From positions 20,239 through 56,858 of the forward strand of contig DADP01000035.1 of NCBI GenBank assembly GCA_002495025.1: a stretch of 36,620 nt of DNA. The letters run 5' to 3'. A model generated the notes under the pieces. That model saw only the letters and a program-made list of their open reading frames with translations, had not been told where the DNA came from and ran no database searches. The DNA is from Desulfurococcaceae archaeon UBA285 (GTDB taxonomy: Archaea; Thermoproteota; Thermoprotei_A; Sulfolobales; Desulfurococcaceae). Positions 23,850 to 32,738 of this stretch are shown one piece after another. A program made the position numbers and the translations under genes. Each line of letters opens with the position of its first letter. Position 1 is the first letter of the stretch.

Positions 23850-25253
23850 GTGGAGCAACATCCATGGATACCCTCACTTACACGGGAGCAAGTAGAGAAA
23901 ATGCTTAGAGTTATAGGTGTAGAGAAAATAGAGGATTTGTTCAGCGACATACCATCCAGTATTAAGCTTTCATGCGAGCAATGGGAGAGTCTAGATATAG
24001 GTTTAAAGAGACCAGTATCGGAAGTAGAAGCTAAGAGAATTATTAGTGAAAAACTATCAAGGAACAAGAAGTTGAAGACGCCGCCTTTTATGGGTGGTGG
24101 TGTTTACCCACACTATGTACCACCACTAGTTAAATACATTATATCTAGAGGGGAATTTCTAACAGCATACACTCCATACCAGGCTGAAATAAGCCAGGGA
24201 TTAATGCAGGCATTGTTTGAATACCAGAGTTTAATGGCCGAGCTACTCGAAATGGATGTTGTAAACGCCTCTATGTATGACTGGGGGTCTGCTACAGCTG
24301 AAGCAGTATTAATGGCTGTACGTGTAAACAAAGGGAGAAAGAAGATTATTCTCCCAGAAAACATGAATCCACTACACAAGCAAGTAGTAGAAGCCTACAC
24401 GTATCCACACGGAGTAAAACTAGTAACAACGCCGTACAATAGAGAGACAGGTGGAGTAGACCTAGAAGAACTCAAAAAACTAGTAGATGGAGAAACAGCG
24501 GCCGTCTACCTACAATACCCCAACTTCTTTGGAGTAGTAGAAGCAGATGCAAAAGCAATTGGTGAAATAGCACATGAGAAAGGAGCATTGTTTATAACGG
24601 GAGTATACCCGGTAGCACTAGGCCTACTCAAATCACCAGGAGAGCTAGGTGCAGACATAGCTGTTGGAGAGGGTCAACCACTAGGACTAGGATTAAACTA
24701 TGGCGGCCCCTACCTCGGAATATTCGCTACACGATACGATATGAATCTAATTAGACAAATGCCTGGTAGAATAATCGGATTAGCCGAGTCCTATAGAGGG
24801 GAAAGAGGCTTCGCCATGGTCTTGCAGACAAGAGAACAACACATTAGGAGGGAGAAGGCAACCTCCAATATATGTACAAATGAAGCACTCATGGCAATAG
24901 CGGCTGCCGTCTACTTATCCATGCTTGGTAAAAACGGCCTTGTTAAACTAGCAGAGATAAACTATTACAGAGCACACTATGCTTGGAGTAGAATGAAAAG
25001 TATTGGATTAGAAGTGGAATTGTTTAAATACGATTTCTTCAATGAATTCCCTGTTTCATTCAATAAACACGGAGTAAAGTATAGTCTCGTCCATGAAGAG
25101 TTATTGAAGAGAGATATTCATGGAGGACTATACATTGGAAACTACTATCCAGAACTAGGAGAGACAGCTCTCTACGCGTTTACAGAACTACACTTTAAAG
25201 AAGACATTGATCTACTCGTAAACACACTCTCAGAAATACTTTCCAAGAGGTGA
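23850..25253 (+). CDS. gcvPA: Glycine dehydrogenase (decarboxylating) subunit 1
   Basis: First half of the two-subunit P protein, which decarboxylates glycine and loads the H protein; this subunit lacks the PLP lysine and helps shape the site. 467 residues, with HPWIPSLT at the N-terminus, FMGGGVYPHYVPP, AYTPYQAEISQGLMQALFEY, GDG-like GEGQPLGLGLNYGGPYLG and LQTREQHIRREKATSNICT, all typical. GTG at 23850 follows GGTG by seven bases. The stop overlaps the gcvPB ribosome binding site. Confidence 0.95.
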   Translation: MEQHPWIPSLTREQVEKMLRVIGVEKIEDLFSDIPSSIKLSCEQWESLDIGLKRPVSEVEAKRIISEKLSRNKKLKTPPFMGGGVYPHYVPPLVKYIISRGEFLTAYTPYQAEISQGLMQALFEYQSLMAELLEMDVVNASMYDWGSATAEAVLMAVRVNKGRKKIILPENMNPLHKQVVEAYTYPHGVKLVTTPYNRETGGVDLEELKKLVDGETAAVYLQYPNFFGVVEADAKAIGEIAHEKGALFITGVYPVALGLLKSPGELGADIAVGEGQPLGLGLNYGGPYLGIFATRYDMNLIRQMPGRIIGLAESYRGERGFAMVLQTREQHIRREKATSNICTNEALMAIAAAVYLSMLGKNGLVKLAEINYYRAHYAWSRMKSIGLEVELFKYDFFNEFPVSFNKHGVKYSLVHEELLKRDIHGGLYIGNYYPELGETALYAFTELHFKEDIDLLVNTLSEILSKR

Positions 25254-25258
25254 TCTAT

Positions 25259-26821
25259 GTGTCCACGTTTAGACAGGCAAAGTGGAGTGAACCATTAATA
25301 TTCGAGCTTGGAGCACCGGGTAGAATAGGTATTAGTCTACCAGACGTCGAAGAGGAAAAGAGGGTTGTCGGAGAGGTAAAAATACCAGAGTCTATAAAGA
25401 GGACTAGTCCACCAAACCTCCCCGAGCTAAGCGAGGTAGAAGTAGTAAGACACTTTACAAATCTAACCCAGATGGCTTATGGAGTAGACAACGGGCCTGT
25501 CCCACTCGGATCATGTACAATGAAGTATAATCCGAGAATAGCGTGGGATATAGCATTCAATAGTGGAGTAGACCAGCTACACCCACTACAAGATGAGAGA
25601 ACAGTGCAGGGACTACTCGAGTTAATGTATGAACTACAAAAATGGCTGGCAAACATAGTTGGAATGGATGTTTGTACTCTACACCCAGCAGCAGGAGCGC
25701 ATGGAGAACTAGCCGGCGTACTAGTTATAAGGAGATACCATGAGTTAAAAGGCCAGCTCGACAAGAAAACAGAGATCATAGTGCCAGATAGTGCTCACGG
25801 TACAAACCCAGCTAGCGCGGCAATGGCCGGGTTTAAAGTCGTAGAAGTTCCATCAGGGGAAGATGGAAACGTAGATATAGAGGCCTTGAAGTCGGTTGTG
25901 GGAGAGTCAACTGCTGGATTAATGATTACTAATCCAAGCACCCTTGGACTATTCGAAGAGAGAATACTTGAAATAGCAAAACTACTCCACGAATACGATG
26001 CACTACTATACTATGACGGTGCAAACCTAAATGGTATAATGGGTTATGCAAGACCAGGAGATATGGGATTCGACATTGCACACATAAACATACACAAGAC
26101 ATTTAGCTCGCCACACGGTGGTGGAGGGCCAGGCGCCGGCCCCGTCTGTGTTAAAAACAGAATTGTAGACCCGGAGCGAAATATAAAACTAGGAGACCTA
26201 CTACCCGGATACATAGTTGTATACGATGAAGAAAAGGGAATGTATAGATTGAAAGGGCCTGGACCAGTAAGCGTGGGGCTACTAAAATCCTTCTTCGCTA
26301 ATACTATTCCACTCCTATGGGCTTATACGTATATATTGATGATGGGCCCACAGGGACTTAGAAAAGTAACAGAACACGCAGTATTAATAACAAACTACTT
26401 CGCCAAGCTCATGGAGGGAGTACGTGGATATGAAATACCATATGGTAGGGGGAGATTTAGAAAACACGAAGTAGTATTGAGTGCTAGGCCAATGGCCGAG
26501 GAAGTAGGTGTTACAGCTGAAGACGTTGCAAAAGGATTGCTAGACGCTGGACTCTACGCTCCAACAATATACTTCCCACTAATAGTTAAAGAAGCATTAA
26601 TGACGGAGTTTACAGAGACTGAGACACTTGAAAACATTGAGAAATACGCTGAGAGATTAAAGGAGATTAGTAGTATAGCCTATCAAGACCCATCTAAACC
26701 CAAAGAATGGCCGTTGAACACCTCTGTAGGCAGAATTAACGTGCCAAAAGCCAACCACCCCAAGTATGTAGCACCCACATGGAGAGTCTATATTAAGAAA
26801 ATGCGTGGTGAAATACAGTGA
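25259..26821 (+). CDS. gcvPB: Glycine dehydrogenase (decarboxylating) subunit 2
   Basis: PLP-bearing half of the P protein. 520 residues with PLGSCTMKYNP, HPAAGAHGE, PDSAHGTNPASA, the YDGANLNGI strand and the PLP lysine in NIHKTFSSPHGGGGPG (K280). GTG at 25259 is chosen since GAGGTGAT (25247-25254) ends four bases before it; the in-frame GTG at 25250 lies inside that site. Translationally linked to gcvPA upstream and to lpdA downstream, where stop and start overlap as GTGA. Confidence 0.95.
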   Translation: MSTFRQAKWSEPLIFELGAPGRIGISLPDVEEEKRVVGEVKIPESIKRTSPPNLPELSEVEVVRHFTNLTQMAYGVDNGPVPLGSCTMKYNPRIAWDIAFNSGVDQLHPLQDERTVQGLLELMYELQKWLANIVGMDVCTLHPAAGAHGELAGVLVIRRYHELKGQLDKKTEIIVPDSAHGTNPASAAMAGFKVVEVPSGEDGNVDIEALKSVVGESTAGLMITNPSTLGLFEERILEIAKLLHEYDALLYYDGANLNGIMGYARPGDMGFDIAHINIHKTFSSPHGGGGPGAGPVCVKNRIVDPERNIKLGDLLPGYIVVYDEEKGMYRLKGPGPVSVGLLKSFFANTIPLLWAYTYILMMGPQGLRKVTEHAVLITNYFAKLMEGVRGYEIPYGRGRFRKHEVVLSARPMAEEVGVTAEDVAKGLLDAGLYAPTIYFPLIVKEALMTEFTETETLENIEKYAERLKEISSIAYQDPSKPKEWPLNTSVGRINVPKANHPKYVAPTWRVYIKKMRGEIQ

Positions 26822-28188
26822 AATATGATGTAGTAGTAGTTGGATCTGGAGTAGGCGGGTATCCAGCAGCTTCTCTTCTCGCAGGTAGAGGATTAAAAGT
26901 AGCTGTAGTAGAGAAGCACCTACTAGGGGGAGAGTGTACAAACTACGGATGTGTACCAAGTAAAGCACTATACCAGTTTGCAGAAGCTGTTAGAAACATT
27001 GAGAAAATAGGTGGCTCGGCGGTATACAATTGGTCGTCTCTAATAGACTGGGTTAAAAACATTGTATCTGAATCGCGTAGAGGTCTCCAAGACCTACTTG
27101 AATCAAAAGGAGTCGAGGTAATACATGGAAAAGCAGTATTTAAAGACACGCGGAAGCTCAGTATACAAAGCGATTCAAACACACTGGAAGTTGAAGCTGG
27201 AAAAATAATACTGGCTACAGGTACAGATCCAGCCGATATACCTGTTGCTAGATTCGACGGGTCAGGTATTATCAGTAACCGTGAGGCATTATACCTCGAT
27301 GAAAAACCAGATTCCATGTTGATTATCGGTGGTGGAGTAATAGGCGTAGAAATGGCTAATATAATGTCTTCTCTAGGTGTAAAAGTATATATTGTTGAAC
27401 TATTAGACCACATACTCCCATTTACAGATCGAGACATCGCCCTCGCAGTTAAAACACACCTAGTACAAAAAGGAGTAGAAGTATACGAGAAGACAAGTGC
27501 GAGTAGAGTAGAGAGGATTGGTTCTAAATACATTGTTGAATTATCAAACAGTGTTAAACTAGAAGTAGACAGAGTACTCGTAGCTGTAGGCCGTAGACCA
27601 AACACTAGGGGCTTAGCCCTTGAATCTATTGGCGTTGAACTAGATCAAAAGGGCTTTATTAAAGTCAACGAGAAAATGGAGACTAGTATACCGGGTATAT
27701 ATGCAACAGGAGACGTGGTGGGAGGACCATTACTAGCACATAAAGCTATTCTAGAAAGCATTATTGCCGCTCGTTCAATACTCGGCGAGGAAACACCGAG
27801 ACTCGATTACAAAGCTGTACCAATAACTATTTTCTCGGGGCTTGAAGTAGCCTCTATTGGCTATACTGAGAAAGAACTGACGAGTATGGGTGTTAAATAC
27901 TCGAAGTATAGGATTCCACTATACTATCTCTCAGCAGTAAAGATCAAGGGAGGTAAAAACGCCTTTGCAAAAATACTAGTAGACCAAGAGAAAAACAGTG
28001 TTCTAGGAGTGCACATTGTCGCACCAAATGCATCAGAGGTTATATCAGCCTATCTACCACTCTACCTTGGTAAACTAGACTTCAAAAAAGCATCTCTAAC
28101 ACCCTATCCACACTTAACAGTATCAGAATCACTACGTGATTTTACAGAATACATTCTAGGAGAACCAGTCCACTTATTGAAAAAATAG
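26818..28188 (+). CDS. lpdA: Dihydrolipoamide dehydrogenase (glycine cleavage L protein)
   Basis: FAD enzyme that reoxidises the dihydrolipoyl H protein with NAD. 456 residues: FAD-binding GSGVGGYPAA (9-18), redox disulfide GGECTNYGCVPSK (C40, C45), NAD-binding IIGGGVIGVEMA, ATGDVVGGPLLAHKA, and the C-terminal YPHLTVSES carrying the catalytic His-Glu pair in the usual HxTxSE form. GTG at 26818 has GGTGA six bases ahead and overlaps the gcvPB stop. Its place in the gcvP operon marks it as the L protein rather than a 2-oxoacid dehydrogenase E3, though it could serve both. Confidence 0.94.
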   Translation: MKYDVVVVGSGVGGYPAASLLAGRGLKVAVVEKHLLGGECTNYGCVPSKALYQFAEAVRNIEKIGGSAVYNWSSLIDWVKNIVSESRRGLQDLLESKGVEVIHGKAVFKDTRKLSIQSDSNTLEVEAGKIILATGTDPADIPVARFDGSGIISNREALYLDEKPDSMLIIGGGVIGVEMANIMSSLGVKVYIVELLDHILPFTDRDIALAVKTHLVQKGVEVYEKTSASRVERIGSKYIVELSNSVKLEVDRVLVAVGRRPNTRGLALESIGVELDQKGFIKVNEKMETSIPGIYATGDVVGGPLLAHKAILESIIAARSILGEETPRLDYKAVPITIFSGLEVASIGYTEKELTSMGVKYSKYRIPLYYLSAVKIKGGKNAFAKILVDQEKNSVLGVHIVAPNASEVISAYLPLYLGKLDFKKASLTPYPHLTVSESLRDFTEYILGEPVHLLKK

Positions 28189-28239
28189 TTTTTAATTAAC
28201 CCTAAACCTACTCCTAAAATTCAAGAATGGGTGTTGAAA

Positions 28240-28899
28240 TTGACTTATATCTGGTATGAAGAGTCTCTTACTACTAAGTATTGTGGTAAAAACACCTTGT
28301 GCTTCTGGATTGATGTTGCATCAGTAAATCCTGTTGGAGAGAAAACAATATATTTCTTTGATTGCACTCTATACAAGTATTCTCGTAGTGAATACTCTGA
28401 CAAACCGGACTTGAGAATACTATTATCGTTTAAAAGCCCATTTACAATAGACGAGTTAAAGTATACCAGCAGGGGAGAATATAGAAAACTAGACTCGACA
28501 ACACCTTGCGACAAGGGAGACGTGGAAAAATGTATTACAACAGCAATTAACGAAATAAGTAGAGAAGTAGAGAGAGCATGGGAAGTAGTTCAAAAAACAC
28601 CTAAGACTCCTAGTTGGCTTAGATTTATCTTCCCAGCGAGAGACCAGAGAGTAGAGGCGAAAGGCGCATACTATGGTGTATTAGCCAAAAAAGATCTAAT
28701 AGTAGAAATCGCGGGGTTAATGGGTTATAGAGAAAACTACCTAGAAGCAATTGTTAAACAAGTGAGTGTATTAATGAGTTTAAATCTAGGTAGAAACGAG
28801 TTATACGCACTGATAGGGGATAAACCAGTGAAACTAGAAGCACATAGAAAAATAATAGATTTTGAATCGTTAATTCCAGCTGTATCGCACTCTAAGTAG
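28240..28899 (+). CDS. Hypothetical protein, no recognised family
   Basis: About 219 soluble residues. The N-terminal half is beta-rich and aromatic with five cysteines; the middle has an acidic helix ending in EISREVERAWEVVQKTPK; the C-terminal third is helical (LVEIAGLMGY, QVSVLMSLNLGRNELYAL). No membrane segment, signal or catalytic motif is apparent. TTG at 28240 is preferred because GGGTG lies six bases before it; GTG at 28231 overlaps that site. A TTTTTAAT box right after the lpdA stop fits as its promoter. The codon use matches the neighbours, so it is a real gene. Confidence 0.6.
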   Translation: MTYIWYEESLTTKYCGKNTLCFWIDVASVNPVGEKTIYFFDCTLYKYSRSEYSDKPDLRILLSFKSPFTIDELKYTSRGEYRKLDSTTPCDKGDVEKCITTAINEISREVERAWEVVQKTPKTPSWLRFIFPARDQRVEAKGAYYGVLAKKDLIVEIAGLMGYRENYLEAIVKQVSVLMSLNLGRNELYALIGDKPVKLEAHRKIIDFESLIPAVSHSK

Positions 28900-28974
28900 A
28901 GTATTTTTAAACATAAATCAACTATAGGTATATTAAATCCAGGATCACCATATATCATGTTGGAGGTTTCAATT

Positions 28975-29901
28975 ATGAATATAAGAGAACTAAGTAGAGA
29001 AATAGCTCAAATTGTTAAACAAGTAAAACCATCTATTGTCACTATTTCAACAGAGATACCGCATCCCTCACTTTTCTTTGGATATGAACCAGTGAAGGGG
29101 TATGGCTCGGGATTTGTTATAGCACCAGGCTACATTGTTACAAACGCGCATGTTGTAGCGAGAGCGGCAGAGGTTAGAGTAGTATTTAGTGATGGATTTA
29201 TTAGTGAAGCCGAGGTGTTAGCAATAGATCCAAGTAGAGACCTAGCGCTTCTAAGAACAATTGAGCATGGAGTACCAATAAAACTAGGAGACTCGGATAG
29301 AGTAGAGGTTGGTGAAATAGTCTTAGCAATAGGATCTCCACTCGGACTACTCGAAAACTCTGTCACCATGGGTGTTGTAAGCGCTGTTGGAAGAACACTA
29401 TCAACTCAGCAAGTATTCCTAGAAGACTTAATCCAGACAGATGCAGCAATAAACCCGGGTAATAGTGGTGGACCACTAATAAACCTCGAAGGAGAAGCCA
29501 TTGGCGTGACAACGGCAATTATACCCTTTGCTCAGGGAATAGGATTTGCAATTCCAATAAACACCGTTAAGAGATTTATAAAAATGATTGAAAGATATGG
29601 AAGACCAGTCCACGCATGGATAGGAGTATATGTAATGCCAGTTAACCCCACTCTCTCAGCACTATATAATATACCGGTATCCGAGGGCCTACTAGTAGTG
29701 AGGGTTATACCCGGGTCTCCAGCCGAGAGAAGCGGCCTCTTAGAAGGAGATATAATTGTATCAGCAAACGATAAACCAACAAAGAAAACAAGTGATCTTA
29801 GAAGCGTTATTGAAGACAGCATCGATAAAAGTCACGTCGAGTTAGAAGTAGTAAGGGGCTCCAAGCGGTTTAAATTGAAAACAGGAATAATTATCCAATA
29901 A
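28975..29901 (+). CDS. HtrA/DegP-type serine protease with one PDZ domain
   Basis: Trypsin-fold protease for misfolded proteins. In 308 residues: catalytic H59 (VTNAHVVA), D89 (SRDLALLR) and S164 (NPGNSGGPL), then a C-terminal PDZ domain with GLLVVRVIPGSPAERSGL. The triad is intact. No signal peptide or membrane anchor precedes the protease domain, which begins within 15 residues of the start, so a cytoplasmic location or leaderless export is possible. ATG at 28975 has GGAGG ten bases upstream; the earlier ATG at 28957 overlaps the expected transcript start. A T run follows the stop. Confidence 0.92.
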   Translation: MNIRELSREIAQIVKQVKPSIVTISTEIPHPSLFFGYEPVKGYGSGFVIAPGYIVTNAHVVARAAEVRVVFSDGFISEAEVLAIDPSRDLALLRTIEHGVPIKLGDSDRVEVGEIVLAIGSPLGLLENSVTMGVVSAVGRTLSTQQVFLEDLIQTDAAINPGNSGGPLINLEGEAIGVTTAIIPFAQGIGFAIPINTVKRFIKMIERYGRPVHAWIGVYVMPVNPTLSALYNIPVSEGLLVVRVIPGSPAERSGLLEGDIIVSANDKPTKKTSDLRSVIEDSIDKSHVELEVVRGSKRFKLKTGIIIQ

Positions 29902-29913
29902 TTTTTTCTCCTT
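29902..29913 (+). terminator. T-rich terminator after the HtrA gene
   Basis: Six T followed by CTCCTT directly after the stop codon fill the whole 12-base gap to the convergent transporter gene. Confidence 0.5.
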
Positions 29914-30798
29914 CTAGAATTCAACAAGCAAAATTACTGGAAATACTACTATAATAAAGAACACTGTTAAAACAGCAATAATTAACGCTGTATCCTCGGG
30001 ACGCCACCCGTGTTTCTCAGCGACAACAGCGTTCATAACTGCAGGCGGCGTCATAGAAACCAATACTAATTCAAAAGTATCTATTTTATTAAATCCTCCT
30101 AGAAAAGCTATAGCAAGTGCTAGTATAGGGGCAGTTATAAACCTATACAACCCTGTAACTAATAATTCTGTTTTAACTCTACTAACCCCTCTCAATCCAA
30201 CTGGTATACGTAAACCCATTACATAGGTTGCAGTGTAGCTTAAAAGCGTACTACTCCACCATAAGTGTGAGGATAGTATGCCGATGTAGTCTGGAAGAGT
30301 ATAATGTGTAATTATCCCGGCGAGAAAACCTATTAATGCAGTAGAACCCAGAATGTTCCTTGTGATGACTCTTTTATTTCTAACTGTGAGTTCTGGGAGC
30401 AAAACATTCAATACAACTGTTATTACACCGAAGACAGCCGCTACTTCCACTCTCCCCAAGACGGCTTGGCATAATGGGTAGCCGAGAAATACACTATTTG
30501 GAAACGTTGAAACAAGGAAGAGGTTTATTCTCTCATTAAATCTTCCTTTGAGTAGTGTAAAGTATACTAGGAGTATGAATAGTAGAAAGTAAAGTAGGAT
30601 GAAGTGGTCTTTGTCTTTAACTCCTCTATTTAGGAAAACAGTGAAAAACGCTAATGGCATTATAAAATAGTAGATGGACTTAACGAGTAATCCAATCATC
30701 AGCTTGTAGAGACCAGTCTTCTTTAACAAGCCTTCTAGTATAATTCTTGAAGCGTAACCCAAACCCATAACGAAGAGAAACAAAAAGATCTGCTCCAA
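29914..30798 (-). CDS. AEC (auxin efflux carrier) family transporter
   Basis: Ten-helix secondary transporter of the bile/arsenite/riboflavin superfamily; bacterial relatives move malonate, malate or other organic anions. 294 residues, nearly all hydrophobic. Conserved elements are IMPLAFFTVFLNRG in the first half, FPNSVFLGYPL (the N-FLG-P motif of helix 4) and SMTPPAVMNAVVAEKHG near the C-terminus. The TTG at 30798 has GGGGGGTGAC directly before it. It diverges from the M42 peptidase gene across a region with a long palindrome, so the two may be co-regulated. Confidence 0.85.
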   Translation of the reverse strand: MEQIFLFLFVMGLGYASRIILEGLLKKTGLYKLMIGLLVKSIYYFIMPLAFFTVFLNRGVKDKDHFILLYFLLFILLVYFTLLKGRFNERINLFLVSTFPNSVFLGYPLCQAVLGRVEVAAVFGVITVVLNVLLPELTVRNKRVITRNILGSTALIGFLAGIITHYTLPDYIGILSSHLWWSSTLLSYTATYVMGLRIPVGLRGVSRVKTELLVTGLYRFITAPILALAIAFLGGFNKIDTFELVLVSMTPPAVMNAVVAEKHGWRPEDTALIIAVLTVFFIIVVFPVILLVEF

Positions 30799-30874
30799 GA
30801 GTCACCCCCCTTAAGTAAAACATGCCTGGCTAAATAAACCTAAATGTCTTGTAAGTAATATATTGTCCACACCA

Positions 30875-30898
30875 TGTAGATAAAGTATTTTATCTACA
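30875..30898. promoter_or_regulatory. 24-bp palindromic operator candidate
   Basis: TGTAGATAAA (30875-30884) and TTTATCTACA (30889-30898) are perfect 10-bp inverted arms around four bases (GTAT). The centre contains TATTTTAT, which is at the right place to be the TATA box of the M42 peptidase gene (ribosome binding site GGGTGAT, start 30928). A protein dimer bound here would block that promoter. The transporter TATA candidate TTTATTTA (minus strand, about 30829-30837) is about 40 bases away. Confidence 0.55.
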
Positions 30899-30927
30899 CC
30901 TATATATTTATGAAGGGTGATTAGGTT

Positions 30928-32025
30928 TTGAATTGGAGAAACGAGTTGTTTGAGTGGTTAAAGAAGATAACTGAGATACCCGGCCCTAGTGGTAGAGAAG
31001 ATGGTGTTAGAGAAGTAGTAGCAGAGTTGTTAAAGCCATATGTAGACAAGTTGTGGATTGACTCCTGGGGTAACTTGATTGGTTTAAAGAAGGGTAGTGG
31101 CGAAGGAAAAATAATGATTGCTGCACACATGGATGAAATAGGGTTGTTTGTATCCCACATAGAAGACGATGGATACATTAGAATACTACCCATTGGAGGA
31201 GTTATAGAGAGAGCTCTACTCTACCAGCGTGTATTATTGAAGACACGTGATGGGAGAATAATAAGAGGTGTTATTGGACTCAAACCACCACACGTTGCTA
31301 AGCCAGAAGAACTACAAAAAGTACCGGAGATCAAAGAGTTATTTGTAGATATTGGCGCGTCGAGTAGAGAAGAAGTTGAAAAACAAGGTATACGTGTAGG
31401 AGACATACTAGTCTACGAGCGTGATTTAGCACCACTACTAGGCTCTAGAGTTACTGGTAAAGCAATAGACGACCGTGTTGGAGTAGTAGCAATGCTCAAA
31501 GCAGCCCAGCTCATCGAGAACCCCAAAGTAGACGTCTACTTCGTTGCAACAGTCCAAGAAGAAGTTGGATTGAAAGGAGCGAGAATGACGGCATTCTCCA
31601 TATCGCCAGATGTTGCACTAGCAATAGATGTAACAATAGCGAGTGATGTACCAGGCGTAGCAAAGGCGGAGTGGTATACGAGACTCGGTAAGGGCCCGGC
31701 AATCAAGATCGCTGATGGTAGAAGCGCGACTGGTTTAATAGCACACCCGAAAGTAATAGACTTCCTGGTTTCACTAGCAGACAAGTACAAGATTCCATAC
31801 CAGGTAGAAGTAGCAGCTGGTGGAACCACTGATGCCAGTGCAATAGCACTAAACAAAGAGGGTGTTCCAGCTGGCACTCTCTCAATACCAGCGAGATACA
31901 TTCACAGCCCAGTCGAAGTAATAGACTTAGACGATGTATACAACACTGCACTACTAGCAAAGTACTTCGCAGAAGAAGTAACAACCGAGTGGCTTAGAGA
32001 AGTAAAGGGTAGAGTATTAAAGTAG
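30928..32025 (+). CDS. M42 family metallo-aminopeptidase (TET type)
   Basis: Cobalt/zinc aminopeptidase forming dodecameric TET particles that digest peptides in the cytoplasm. 365 residues with all metal and catalytic positions: H67 and D69 (AAHMDEIG), D181 (GKAIDDRVG), E211-E212 (VQEEVGLKG), D234 (LAIDVT) and H326 (RYIHSPVE). The side-chain preference of TET subtypes cannot be told from this. The TTG at 30928 follows GGGTGAT. The stop directly abuts that of the convergent DUF488 gene with no base between. Confidence 0.95.
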   Translation: MNWRNELFEWLKKITEIPGPSGREDGVREVVAELLKPYVDKLWIDSWGNLIGLKKGSGEGKIMIAAHMDEIGLFVSHIEDDGYIRILPIGGVIERALLYQRVLLKTRDGRIIRGVIGLKPPHVAKPEELQKVPEIKELFVDIGASSREEVEKQGIRVGDILVYERDLAPLLGSRVTGKAIDDRVGVVAMLKAAQLIENPKVDVYFVATVQEEVGLKGARMTAFSISPDVALAIDVTIASDVPGVAKAEWYTRLGKGPAIKIADGRSATGLIAHPKVIDFLVSLADKYKIPYQVEVAAGGTTDASAIALNKEGVPAGTLSIPARYIHSPVEVIDLDDVYNTALLAKYFAEEVTTEWLREVKGRVLK

Positions 32026-32556
32026 CTATATATAATCCAACTCTCCGTTTTTTACCACTGCACACTTACTTAGAGAATGCTCTACTATTCTATCCAAGTC
32101 TAGAATATGTAGTACTCTAAACCCCTTTACAACGAAGTAGTCCGAGAGTATCTTCCTGTGGCAAGCCCATGGAGACCTCTCACTACACATTAATACAGTG
32201 GTTTTCACAGAGGCTATTTCAACGAGTCTACTCAATAAGGGCTTTAAATCACTACGTCTAGCTATATATGTAGCGTAGGCTCTAAAACCAGTTGACTCGA
32301 AACAACCCGCTATACCATAATTTTCTACGTCTACTCCGAACTTTCTATAGCCACCCAGCTCGGGGAGCCATATGTATTCAATCCCTGCTTCTCTCAGTAG
32401 ACTTGCAAGGTTTAAACCACTATATTCAGGTAGAGTCCTAGACTTATTCCACCTGCGGACATCTATGAGAACACTGACTCCGAGATCGATGAGTACCCTT
32501 TTAAAATCACCTACACCCCATCCACCATAGCCAATAGTATATATTGTCTTGTCCAT
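32026..32556 (-). CDS. DUF488 family protein
   Basis: 176 residues from ATG 32556. The family signs are TIYTIGYGGWGV near the start, VLIDVRRWNKSR, the LPEYSGLNLASLL helix and the C-terminal VLMCSERSPWACHRKILSDY with paired cysteines and CHR. The biochemical role of DUF488 is not settled. The in-frame TTG at 32613 is rejected as the start because GTATTTATC on the minus strand predicts a transcript start near 32580, and the family begins at the TIGYGG strand. Confidence 0.85.
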   Translation of the reverse strand: MDKTIYTIGYGGWGVGDFKRVLIDLGVSVLIDVRRWNKSRTLPEYSGLNLASLLREAGIEYIWLPELGGYRKFGVDVENYGIAGCFESTGFRAYATYIARRSDLKPLLSRLVEIASVKTTVLMCSERSPWACHRKILSDYFVVKGFRVLHILDLDRIVEHSLSKCAVVKNGELDYI

Positions 32557-32641
32557 ACTCCACGCCCATCTAACCCAGTTTGATCCACGTAGTAGTTGAT
32601 AAATACAAACCAAGTATTTGACAACAATGAATTATTGTAAT

Positions 32642-32702
32642 CTATATAGTCCCTATATAGTGAATGTAGACATTATATAGTTGATATAGGTGAAATATAT
32701 AG
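32642..32702 (+). promoter_or_regulatory. pst promoter region with five TATATAG-type repeats
   Basis: CTATATAG occurs at 32642-32649 and 32653-32660, followed by the variants TTATATAG (32673-32680), TGATATAG (32682-32689) and ATATATAG (ending 32702). The start-to-start spacing is 11, 20, 9 and about 12 bases, close to whole helical turns. The last copy is well placed as the TATA box of pstS (start predicted near 32725, binding site GGGGAG, ATG 32739). The upstream copies could bind a phosphate-responsive regulator or be decoy TBP sites. Confidence 0.45.
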
Positions 32703-32738
32703 ACCAAGTACCAATTCTACTATTAAACGGGGAGTAGA

